Positions 54,530 to 61,838 of a DNA stretch of 64,000 nucleotides are shown piece after piece. The stretch's first letter is position 1, and every line of letters begins with the position of its first letter. The stretch comes from an uncultured Prevotellaceae bacterium (lineage in GTDB: Bacteria; Bacteroidota; Bacteroidia; Bacteroidales; Bacteroidaceae). Location of the stretch: positions 1 to 64,000 of the forward strand of contig UQST01000002.1 of assembly GCA_900543815.1 (NCBI GenBank), in the 5' to 3' direction. Made by a program: the position numbers and the translations under genes. The notes beneath the pieces are model-generated. The model searched no databases and was not told where the DNA came from. It saw only the letters and a program-made list of their open reading frames with translations.

Positions 54530-55819
54530 ATGTTGCAGAAGTTATTCGGATTCGTTCCATCGTCGATGACGGTGAAGCGTGAGGTGATAGCAGGCATCAC
54601 CACCTTCCTCACCATGGCCTATATCCTGGCCGTCAATCCCAGCATCCTTTCCGATGCCGGCATGGACAAAGGGGCCGTGTTTACCGCTACGGTCATCTCC
54701 TCAGTGCTTGCCACCCTGGTCATGGCCATGTATGCCAAGCTGCCCTTTGCCCTTGCTCCGGGCATGGGACTCAATGCCTTCTTTGCCTACACCGTGGTGC
54801 TCACCATGGGTTATAGCTGGCAGTTTGCCCTCACAGCCGTATTCATCGAGGGTATCATCTTCATCCTGCTCACTCTCACAGGCCTTCGCCAGAAGATAGT
54901 AGATTCCATGCCGCTGGTGCTCCGCCGTGCCATTTCGCCCGGCATAGGCTTTTTCATCGCCTTTATCGGACTGAAGAATGCCGGCATCGTATCGGCCAGC
55001 CCTGCCACCTTTGTCACTATGGGCAACCTGCATGACCCTGCTGTGCTGCTTGCTGCATTCGGCATCCTGCTCAGCGCCGTGCTGCTTATCAAGAAGGTGA
55101 CAGGTGCTCTGCTCATCGGCATACTGGTGACCACCGTGATAGGCATTCCCTTGGGTGTGACACATTTCACCAGTGTGCTCGACGTTCCACCCAGCATAGC
55201 TCCCGTGGTGATGAAGTTCGAGTGGCACAATGTGCTGAGTATCGACATGGCTATATGCGTTCTCACATTCCTCTTCATCGATATGTTCGACACTATCGGA
55301 ACGCTTCTGGGCGTGAGCCATCGTGCCGGCATGGTGGATGAGAAGGGCAATATCCCCCATCTGACCGAGGCTTTCATGGCCGATGCAATCGGTACCGCTG
55401 CAGGTGCCATGCTGGGAACCAGCACTGTGACCACCTATGTGGAGAGCGCTTCGGGCGTGAACGCAGGCGGTCGTAGCGGTCTCACCTCCTTCACCACTGC
55501 CATTTGCTTTGTCCTGGCATTGTTCCTCGCACCCCTGTTCCTGGCTATTCCAGCCCAGGCAACAGCCCCTGCGCTGGTGCTCGTAGGCGTGATGATGATG
55601 ACAGACGTATCGAAGCTCCACCTGGGTGACTTCGCTGATGCTGTGCCTGCATTCGTGTGCATCGCTCTGATGCCCCTCACCTACAGCATCTCCGACGGCA
55701 TTCTCATGGGTCTGATAACCTATGTGCTGCTGCGCATCTTCGCGGGACGTTACCGCGAGCTGAAGCTTGGCATGATAGTGTTGGCTGTCCTCTTCGTGCT
55801 GAAGTACGCCCTCCTGTGA
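54530..55819 (+). CDS. NCS2 (AzgA-type) guanine/hypoxanthine permease
   Basis: A 429-residue inner-membrane transporter with about twelve helices. Seen: TTFLTMAYILAVNPSILSDAG and ALAPGMGLNAFFAYTVV (the AzgA signature), GIGFFIAFIGLKNAGIV, DMFDTIGTLLGVSHRAG and GTSTVTTYVESASGV (second signature). Family members import hypoxanthine, guanine or adenine by proton symport. Paired with the DUF5020 barrel gene upstream, it forms a two-membrane purine uptake unit. Confidence 0.95.
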   Translation: MLQKLFGFVPSSMTVKREVIAGITTFLTMAYILAVNPSILSDAGMDKGAVFTATVISSVLATLVMAMYAKLPFALAPGMGLNAFFAYTVVLTMGYSWQFALTAVFIEGIIFILLTLTGLRQKIVDSMPLVLRRAISPGIGFFIAFIGLKNAGIVSASPATFVTMGNLHDPAVLLAAFGILLSAVLLIKKVTGALLIGILVTTVIGIPLGVTHFTSVLDVPPSIAPVVMKFEWHNVLSIDMAICVLTFLFIDMFDTIGTLLGVSHRAGMVDEKGNIPHLTEAFMADAIGTAAGAMLGTSTVTTYVESASGVNAGGRSGLTSFTTAICFVLALFLAPLFLAIPAQATAPALVLVGVMMMTDVSKLHLGDFADAVPAFVCIALMPLTYSISDGILMGLITYVLLRIFAGRYRELKLGMIVLAVLFVLKYALL

Positions 55820-55933
55820 TACCCGCGTCCTTGTGACGGCACAATACATAACCGCGTATTTGCATTCCTGCCCATGTGCAGATGCGGATATGCGGTTTTT
55901 CGTAAAATGGCGTATCCCGGTGGGGTGGGAGAG

Positions 55934-56011
55934 GCAGCGCGTTGCATGTGCCATCGCAGCGCATTGCGTTGCCCGATGCAGCGTGCTGCGTTGGCCATCG
56001 CAGCGTGGTGA
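55934..56011. repeat. Four-core 22-bp-period palindromic array, locus H
   Basis: Cores at 55934, 55956, 55978 and 56000 (GCAGCGCGTTGC, GCAGCGCATTGC, GCAGCGTGCTGC, GCAGCGTGGTGA) with spacers ATGTGCCATC, GTTGCCCGAT, GTTGGCCATC. The last core is degenerate. It lies 115 bp after the NCS2 permease stop. Confidence 0.85.
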
Positions 56012-56042
56012 GAAATCGGGGATGTTGCAGCAGTAAGAACAA

Positions 56043-56078
56043 AAGACCGTGGTGCTCCAACAGAAGCACCACGGTCTT
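56043..56078. terminator. Perfect 14-bp hairpin
   Basis: AAGACCGTGGTGCT (56043-56056) and its exact complement (56065-56078) with an 8-nt loop. Position between convergent genes suits a bidirectional terminator; the flanking A and T runs are short. Confidence 0.65.
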
Positions 56079-56115
56079 ATATCTTGAGAATCGACCTCCG
56101 AGCCTTGCGCCAACT

Positions 56116-56283
56116 CAATTCTTAATTCAAAATTCTGCATTCATAATTGTCGCAAAGTCCAATTCTTAATTCAAAATTTAGCATTCATAATTGTCACAAG
56201 GCCCAATTCTTAATTCAAAATTCTGCATTCCTAATTGTCACAAGGCCCAATTCTTAATTCAAAATTCTTAATTCCTAATTACC
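56116..56283. repeat. 44-bp tandem AT-rich repeat, about 3.8 units
   Basis: Units start at 56116, 56160, 56204 and 56248, period exactly 44 bp. Each starts CAATTCTTAATTCAAAATTY and the complete ones continue with GCATTCMTAATTGTC. The high A+T content contrasts with the surrounding GC-rich DNA. Confidence 0.95.
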
Positions 56284-56291
56284 ACCAAGTG

Positions 56292-56873
56292 TTATTGCTC
56301 CAATTCTCCGATGTGCTTTGCCACTTCGCAGAGCGAGTCATACCACTCCTTGCCAAAGCGCCTTGTGAGTGGTCCTTCGAGGAAGCGGTATATGGGCAGA
56401 CCCAGTTCGCGTCCCTTCTTGACAGCGGGCTGGCACACATCCCAGCGGTGATAGTTGAGCGCCACAGTGCCGTTGGCAAACCGCTTCTCGCGGATGGGGT
56501 AGAGGGCGCACGAGATAGGCTTCACGAAGTCAGTCTTGCCGGCTCGGTGGGCGCGCTCCAATGTGCACAGGCAGCAATCGTGCTCATAGCACGTGAACAC
56601 GCAGTTCTTGCCGCCCACGATGCTTGTCACCAGCTCTCCGTCACAGTCGTTGTAGGCCACACCTTGCTTATCTACCACAGCTTGCGCCTGTGCTGTCATG
56701 TCGTTCCATACGCTGTCGAGCGAGTCTTCTATGCCCGCTATCTCTTCCAGCGTGACTGGTGCTCCTGCATCCCCTTCCACGCAGCAGATGCCTTTGCATG
56801 CGTCAAGGTCGCAGCAGAAGTGCTCTGTGATGATGTCCGAAGAGACCAGTACGTCGTCGATGTCCAGTATCAT
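56292..56873 (-). CDS. DUF3109 family cysteine-rich protein
   Basis: A 193-residue cytosolic protein rich in Cys. Seen: CCDLDACKGICCVEGDAGAP at the N-terminus, CYEHDCCLCTLE in the middle and KPISCALYPI. This is the DUF3109 pattern; the cysteines probably hold a metal or Fe-S centre (relation to YkgJ/Zn-cluster proteins is suspected). Function unknown. It is separated from the SIMPL gene by 2 bp and is transcribed with it. Confidence 0.87.
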   Translation of the reverse strand: MILDIDDVLVSSDIITEHFCCDLDACKGICCVEGDAGAPVTLEEIAGIEDSLDSVWNDMTAQAQAVVDKQGVAYNDCDGELVTSIVGGKNCVFTCYEHDCCLCTLERAHRAGKTDFVKPISCALYPIREKRFANGTVALNYHRWDVCQPAVKKGRELGLPIYRFLEGPLTRRFGKEWYDSLCEVAKHIGELEQ

Positions 56874-56875
56874 GC

Positions 56876-57589
56876 CTACTTGAGAGAGTACTCGATGGTG
56901 TTCACCACGCGGATGTTCTTGATATAGGGAGTGTTTTGGTCACGGCTCTCAATGCTGAACTGGCCTTGCTGAGCGTTGCGTATGCCGCCCAGCGAGCAGT
57001 CAGAGTCGTCGGCGAACTTCTGTGCGGTGGCCCTTGCATTCTTGGTGGCTTCCTCCACCATAGCGGGTTTGATGTCGTTCAGACCCGTAAAGCTGTAGGT
57101 TACCTGGTCGCTGCCATACTCCTCGCTCACCAGTGCGATGCCCTGTCGCATGAGCTCGGCCTGCTTGGTGATGAGGCCGCGCACCAGATCCACATTGGTA
57201 CTGGTGACCGTGATGACGCTCTTGGCCACATATCGGTAGGTCATCACCTCGTTGTTGTAGCTGCTTGCCTGACGGTCCGAAATGGTGGGTGAGTTCACGC
57301 TTATCTCGTTGTCCTTCACTCCGCCTGCCTTCAGGAAGTCCACCACTTGCTTATTCTTGTGCTCGATGATATTGTACATCTCCGATGGGTTGTTGCCTAT
57401 CTCCTTATATGTAAGAGGCCACGACACCTTGTTGGCCTTCACTTCCCGTTCGGCCAACCCCTTTACCACCACGCAGCGGTCGCGGTCCTTGAAGGTTACG
57501 ATGCCATTTCTGATGGCCACTCCGGCAGCTGTCATTCCCATTGCCACGATGATGGCAGAGAGGATAAGTCCTTTTGTGTTCATAATCAT
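56876..57589 (-). CDS. SIMPL-domain (DUF541) exported protein
   Basis: A 237-residue protein with an N-terminal hydrophobic segment (about 7-28), likely signal anchor, then a SIMPL domain: GLAEREVKANKVSWPLTY, VNSPTISDRQASSY and ARATAQKFADDSDCSLGGI. SIMPL proteins are periplasmic or outer-membrane-associated; roles in stress or surface stability are reported but unclear. A second ATG two codons downstream is equally likely. Minus-strand TACCTTCG at 57628-57635 is a possible -7 box. Confidence 0.87.
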   Translation of the reverse strand: MIMNTKGLILSAIIVAMGMTAAGVAIRNGIVTFKDRDRCVVVKGLAEREVKANKVSWPLTYKEIGNNPSEMYNIIEHKNKQVVDFLKAGGVKDNEISVNSPTISDRQASSYNNEVMTYRYVAKSVITVTSTNVDLVRGLITKQAELMRQGIALVSEEYGSDQVTYSFTGLNDIKPAMVEEATKNARATAQKFADDSDCSLGGIRNAQQGQFSIESRDQNTPYIKNIRVVNTIEYSLK

Positions 57590-57740
57590 TGTTGTTTGTG
57601 AGTTAGACTTCAGTTCGTTTCTCTGTTCGAAGGTAGGTATAAAGCGGGGAAGCGCATGCCTGTTTTACCATCTTTAACACGCGCTTCCTCGCTTTTTTAA
57701 CCTTTCTTTATGGTTTGCATGAGTGCAAAGCCCTTTTGCT

Positions 57741-59738
57741 TCAGAACTTCACCGTCTGCCCGGGCTTGGTGGTGACTTTGCGCACCAACTTGCCTCCGCG
57801 GCTCACCTTTACCAGCAGTTTGTTGGCACTCAGGCGCTTTACCTCGATGTCCATGGGCTGCTGTGAGCAGGCATGGATGTTCCTGAATGAGTAATGGTCC
57901 CATGCTGTGGGCATCTGCGGAGTGAGGTTGAAGGACTGGAATCCAGTGGCACGGAATCCCAGCAAACCCTCTGTGAAGATGCGGCAATAGAGTGCGCTCT
58001 CGGTGCTCAGGTGCCTTTGTCCGCCTTCGGGCCAAGCCTCCACCACGTAGGGGACGTGTTCGCCCAGCAGGCGTATGGCGCTGAACTTCTGCAGGAACTC
58101 CACTCCGCGGTCGGCATAACCGGCTGCCATAGAGCCGCGCAGACCGTAGAGTGTAGTGCGGTCCCAGAATATCTTGTCGCCGCTGACGCTCAGCATACCG
58201 TTCTCTGTCCATAGTTGCGGGCTGAACATAGCCTCTACCGTACCCTTGGCACGGTCGTAGATGCCCATGGTGAGCGGTATGCTTATCCAGGAGCGCAGTT
58301 TGTCGTTGCCCTCATAATATCGGTAGGTGTCATATCCCTCCACCTCGTGATGGAAGAAGAGGTCGATATTCCTTCTCAGTTCAGCTGCCTGCTTGCGGTA
58401 GCCGGAGGCCGTTGCAGCGGGTTTGCCTAAGGCTTGGGCCAGATAGGCTGCGCTGTTGAGTGCATCGTAATAGAGGCTGCTGGTGCACAGGTTGGCATCG
58501 CCCGCTGGCAGACGATGCTCCAGTTCATCGGCATCGCTGGCCACCACCCCATGCTGGTTGAGCTTCCTGTGGCAGTACTCCAGGCACCATTCGATGAGCG
58601 GCCACACTTGCTCGGCCACCTGGCGGTCGCCCCTTTCCAGGCAGTAGCGGCTTGCTCCGTAGGCCAGCATAGCCTGGTCGCCGCGGTCGAAGGGTCCGAA
58701 GGTGTCGCTGCCGTTGCATATTATGCTCCATGGCATAAACTTATACTCGGGGTTGGTCAGCTTCTTGTAGCAGTTCCAGGTGGTCATTGCGCTCTCGTTG
58801 CCAAGGTCGTAACCCAGGAAGGGGAAGAAGGGATTGATGTATTCCGCTTGGTCATTGCACCACATGGCACCGTAGTACGACTCTCCTCCCGGGCACTGCA
58901 TCGGGCCCACGGGAGTGTCTGTGATGCTCTCGGCACCCCTTATCTTCGACATGGCAAACAGGGTGTTCAGGGTGTCGTTGGGGCAATGGAAGTCCAGATT
59001 GGCGGTCACCGTCTGCACAAACTGCGCTCTGCTGGCTGCTTCCTTGGCGAAATCCAGGGTCAGTTCATGTTCCTTGCCTTTCTTGTATGCCTCGATGGAA
59101 GCGTTGAAGATGAGGCTTTCGCCAGGCTTCAGAGTAGTTCGTATTTCCTCTTCCAGACTGTTCTTGGCCAGCAGGCAGTAAGGTCCGTCCAGATAGTTCT
59201 TGCTGTTGGTCACGCGCTCGTAGCGCACTGCCGGCATCCTCACTTGCTTCTCCTGTTTGCCGGTGTTCTTGATGACGTAGCGCTCGCACACCGCCTGCTG
59301 GGTGGTGCTGGGCCATAGCGTGCGCTCTATGGTGAAGGTGCATCCGTCACCGTTGGCTGTTGAGAGTACGGTCAGTTGGCCGTCCAGGCGCACCTGCTTC
59401 ACGCTCTCCTGGTCCAGTGAGCGCCCGTTGACGGTGATTCCATCGAGGAAATCTATGTCGGAATGCGGCATCCAGCTGGCATGGGTGTTGTCTGGCAGGT
59501 TGCGCAGAAGCGGAAATACCAGGTGGCGGTCCACGCTGAATCGCCCCTCCTTATCCACGTTCCAGTAATACACTACCGCAGCGCGTCGGCCGCTCATCTC
59601 CACATGGTCGCCATGGGGCAGACCGCCTCGCTGGCCGTCCCACTCCACTGCGTGATGCCCGGCAATGCTCCATCTTGGGCTTGCCATTGTGCTGGTGAGC
59701 ACCGTCAGAAGTGCTGCCAGCAGAAAGGTTCTCTTCAT
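57741..59738 (-). CDS. Secreted six-hairpin glycosidase-like protein
   Basis: A 665-residue secreted protein with signal peptide MKRTFLLAALLTVLTSTMAS. An N-terminal beta-sandwich (about 20-260) is followed by an (alpha/alpha)6 barrel-like part (about 265-600) with GPMQCPGGESYYGAMWCNDQ, INPFFPFLGYDLGNES, and YVVEAWPEGGQRHLSTESAL. A short C-terminal beta domain ends the protein. This layout is typical of GH78-, GH65- or GH95-like clans, but I cannot assign a family or the acid residues. It is the last gene of a leftward glycan-degradation cluster. Confidence 0.7.
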   Translation of the reverse strand: MKRTFLLAALLTVLTSTMASPRWSIAGHHAVEWDGQRGGLPHGDHVEMSGRRAAVVYYWNVDKEGRFSVDRHLVFPLLRNLPDNTHASWMPHSDIDFLDGITVNGRSLDQESVKQVRLDGQLTVLSTANGDGCTFTIERTLWPSTTQQAVCERYVIKNTGKQEKQVRMPAVRYERVTNSKNYLDGPYCLLAKNSLEEEIRTTLKPGESLIFNASIEAYKKGKEHELTLDFAKEAASRAQFVQTVTANLDFHCPNDTLNTLFAMSKIRGAESITDTPVGPMQCPGGESYYGAMWCNDQAEYINPFFPFLGYDLGNESAMTTWNCYKKLTNPEYKFMPWSIICNGSDTFGPFDRGDQAMLAYGASRYCLERGDRQVAEQVWPLIEWCLEYCHRKLNQHGVVASDADELEHRLPAGDANLCTSSLYYDALNSAAYLAQALGKPAATASGYRKQAAELRRNIDLFFHHEVEGYDTYRYYEGNDKLRSWISIPLTMGIYDRAKGTVEAMFSPQLWTENGMLSVSGDKIFWDRTTLYGLRGSMAAGYADRGVEFLQKFSAIRLLGEHVPYVVEAWPEGGQRHLSTESALYCRIFTEGLLGFRATGFQSFNLTPQMPTAWDHYSFRNIHACSQQPMDIEVKRLSANKLLVKVSRGGKLVRKVTTKPGQTVKF

Positions 59739-59797
59739 CGTCTCTTCTTTAGATAGTTTGGGTGTTGTTGTTCATTGCGGTCGCTTGCCCCTTGCAT

Positions 59798-60544
59798 TCA
59801 GTACTCCACATCCACAGAGAGCGGACAATGGTCAGATGCAACGCTTCCCACAGTGACGTGCATGCCTGTGGCACGTGGCTGGTTGGTGCCTCGGCGGGTG
59901 ATGACAAAGTCGATGACCTCGGTTGGCACATCGTTGGGGAAGGTGGGGGTGATGGTGCTCGACAGCACCTGGAAGTGCTTGCACAGCTCGTTCATGAAGG
60001 CCGATTTGGGTGAGTCATTGAAGTCGCCCATGACGAACACCTTCTTGTGGCGGTACTTCTTCAGCACTTTCCGCAGGGTGGGAATGGAGTTCATGCGGTC
60101 TTCCTCGGTGAGTGAGAGGTGGGTGCAGCACACCACATACGGTCCGAAATCGGCCACCAGCAGCATGCGCTTCTCTTCTCTTCCGGGCAAGGGAATGCGT
60201 GTGACGGCCTTGGGAGCAGTCTTGCTCAGCAGCGCAATGCCGTATTTGCCGCCCTGGAAGGGGATTGCTCCAGCATAGGTAGCATGCATCCCCGTGTGTT
60301 GGGCAATGTCTCCGGCCACGTAGTGCCCCTTTATCCTCTGGGTTGCACTATCTACCTCCTGCAGTGCCACCACTTCGGGAGCTTCGGCCGATATCATTCT
60401 GGCAATGCGCTCAGGTGCATACTTCCTGTCTGTTCCCTCACCGTGATGGATGTTGTAGGTCATCAGTTTCATGCGGCGAGCCTGCAGCGTGGGCACGCAA
60501 AGCAGTGCAGCCAGGATGACTAACAGCCATTTGGTGTATCTCAT
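59798..60544 (-). CDS. Secreted endonuclease/exonuclease/phosphatase (EEP) family protein
   Basis: A 248-residue exported EEP-fold hydrolase with signal peptide MRYTKWLLVILAALLCVPTLQA. Motifs: MTYNIHHGEG (Asn), VVALQEVD (metal Glu), CTHLSL, VMGDFND (Asp/Asn) and SDHCPL (catalytic His). The family contains DNases, sphingomyelinases and phosphoinositide phosphatases; the substrate is not readable here. It lies between the six-hairpin protein and the alpha/beta hydrolase. Confidence 0.88.
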   Translation of the reverse strand: MRYTKWLLVILAALLCVPTLQARRMKLMTYNIHHGEGTDRKYAPERIARMISAEAPEVVALQEVDSATQRIKGHYVAGDIAQHTGMHATYAGAIPFQGGKYGIALLSKTAPKAVTRIPLPGREEKRMLLVADFGPYVVCCTHLSLTEEDRMNSIPTLRKVLKKYRHKKVFVMGDFNDSPKSAFMNELCKHFQVLSSTITPTFPNDVPTEVIDFVITRRGTNQPRATGMHVTVGSVASDHCPLSVDVEY

Positions 60545-60619
60545 AATCTCTTGCTCTTATATATAGTAATGTATTGGTTCTTGTTCGGAAATGCCATGGA
60601 ACTCCGTTGGAAGCCTGTT

Positions 60620-61477
60620 TTATCGCTCGATGCGGCGCAGCCATTCGGCCAGTTCAGCCTTGTACAGGTCCTTCCACACGAACCATTCATGGTAGCACCA
60701 GCCGTGTCCGCCGTCGGGATAGATGTGCATCACAGCCGATACACCCTTGTCGGTCAGAGCCTGGCAGTACTCCAGACTGTTGCGCAGAGGCACTATGTCA
60801 TCGTTCGCACTGTGCATTATGAAGGCGGGAGGAGTCTGCTTGGTCACCTGCTTCTCGTTGCTGTAGAGATCCACCAACTGCTGTGAAGGGTTCTTGCCAA
60901 GCAGGTTCTCTCGGCTTCCCTGGTGCGTGAATGCCGCATCCATCGTTATTACGGGATAGAATAGAATCTGGAAGTCGGGACGGTTCTCTGCGTTGGTGAA
61001 GTGCGTGGCTGCTGTTGAAGCCAGGTGTCCACCGGCGCTGCAGCCCTGTATGCCCAGCTTGCTGAAGCCCCATTGCTGTGCATGCTGGCGCATCAGATGC
61101 ATTGCCTGGTGCACATCCTCCAGCGGAACTAGGTGATGGGAGTTGGGCAGACGATACTTCAGAACGGCATAGGTGATTCCTTGATTGAGATACCATTGTG
61201 CCATTGCACGCCCTTCGGGCTGGTACCAAACGTCGTAATAGGCTCCTCCTGGGCAGTCGAGGATGGCCAGACCGCAGGGTTTCTGCGGTACATATACCGT
61301 CAGCGTGGGTACTGTAACCTTGTTGGAGTGCTGCCCATCATCGTATTCCTGTTCGGTGATGCCGTTTGACGTGGGCGGCTGAGTGCCTTCCCAGATTTTC
61401 GTTTCCCAGGTGGGTTTCTGTGCTTGTGCTGCCACGAAGGCCAGAGCGGCCAGCAGCATGACTGCGAGTTTCTTCAT
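60620..61477 (-). CDS. Secreted alpha/beta-hydrolase (BD-FAE/acetyl-esterase-like)
   Basis: A 285-residue secreted esterase with signal peptide MKKLAVMLLAALAFVAAQAQ. Seen: LDCPGGAYYDVW (oxyanion region, HGGG-like), nucleophile Ser147 in GCSAGGH, acid MHSANDDIVPL and His in GGHGWCYHEW. This is the profile of secreted acetyl or carbohydrate esterases linked to polysaccharide use in Bacteroidetes. First gene of the leftward cluster, divergent from the GH78 gene. Confidence 0.87.
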   Translation of the reverse strand: MKKLAVMLLAALAFVAAQAQKPTWETKIWEGTQPPTSNGITEQEYDDGQHSNKVTVPTLTVYVPQKPCGLAILDCPGGAYYDVWYQPEGRAMAQWYLNQGITYAVLKYRLPNSHHLVPLEDVHQAMHLMRQHAQQWGFSKLGIQGCSAGGHLASTAATHFTNAENRPDFQILFYPVITMDAAFTHQGSRENLLGKNPSQQLVDLYSNEKQVTKQTPPAFIMHSANDDIVPLRNSLEYCQALTDKGVSAVMHIYPDGGHGWCYHEWFVWKDLYKAELAEWLRRIER

Positions 61478-61505
61478 AACGGGTCTTGTTTTGTGGTTTG
61501 CAAGG

Positions 61506-61513
61506 CAAAGTTA
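61506..61513 (-). promoter_or_regulatory. -7 box for the leftward esterase cluster
   Basis: Minus strand TAACTTTG followed by CC, 29 bp before the ATG at 61477. Confidence 0.65.
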
Positions 61514-61780
61514 ACAATAATCCGCCTTATCTTCCTCCGCGCAGGCTCGAAATGTGGAAGCAGATGCCCTTTTTGTTTCTCATTGCTCAGAAAACCAGTT
61601 CGGGAAGCTTCTTGAATGCAGGAAAATTGCTAACTTCGCAAGGGAAACGAACTAAAATCTTCCGTTGACAGCAATGAAGAGGACTCTTCATCCTGCCCGC
61701 CCGCTCTGTGCGGCAGCCTTTGTTCCATCGGTCTGCCCCGTGCAGATGTGCTTGGATGCGCTTGGCGTGAGGCAGAAATC

Positions 61781-61796
61781 AGTCCCATTTAGTCCC
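61781..61796 (-). promoter_or_regulatory. Inverted copy of the GGGACTAAATGGGACT motif
   Basis: AGTCCCATTTAGTCCC is the exact reverse complement of the motif at 50749-50764. It lies 42 bp before the GH78 ATG, between the weak -7 box and the start, so it would be in the leader. Confidence 0.5.
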
Positions 61797-61838
61797 AAAA
61801 GCAGTATGATAAATCCATTTAACCGATAAGAAACCACG

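Larger units (their letters stand above)
55820..56291. other. Convergent intergenic region after the purine permease
   Basis: About 470 bases with no gene: array H, a perfect 14-bp hairpin and a 44-bp tandem AT-rich repeat follow one another. Confidence 0.7.
61478..61838. other. Divergent intergenic region before the GH78 gene
   Basis: About 360 bases. Contains a minus-strand -7 box (61506-61513), a weaker plus-strand box TAACTTCG (61631-61638) and the GGGACT direct-repeat motif (61781-61796). No gene. Confidence 0.6.
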
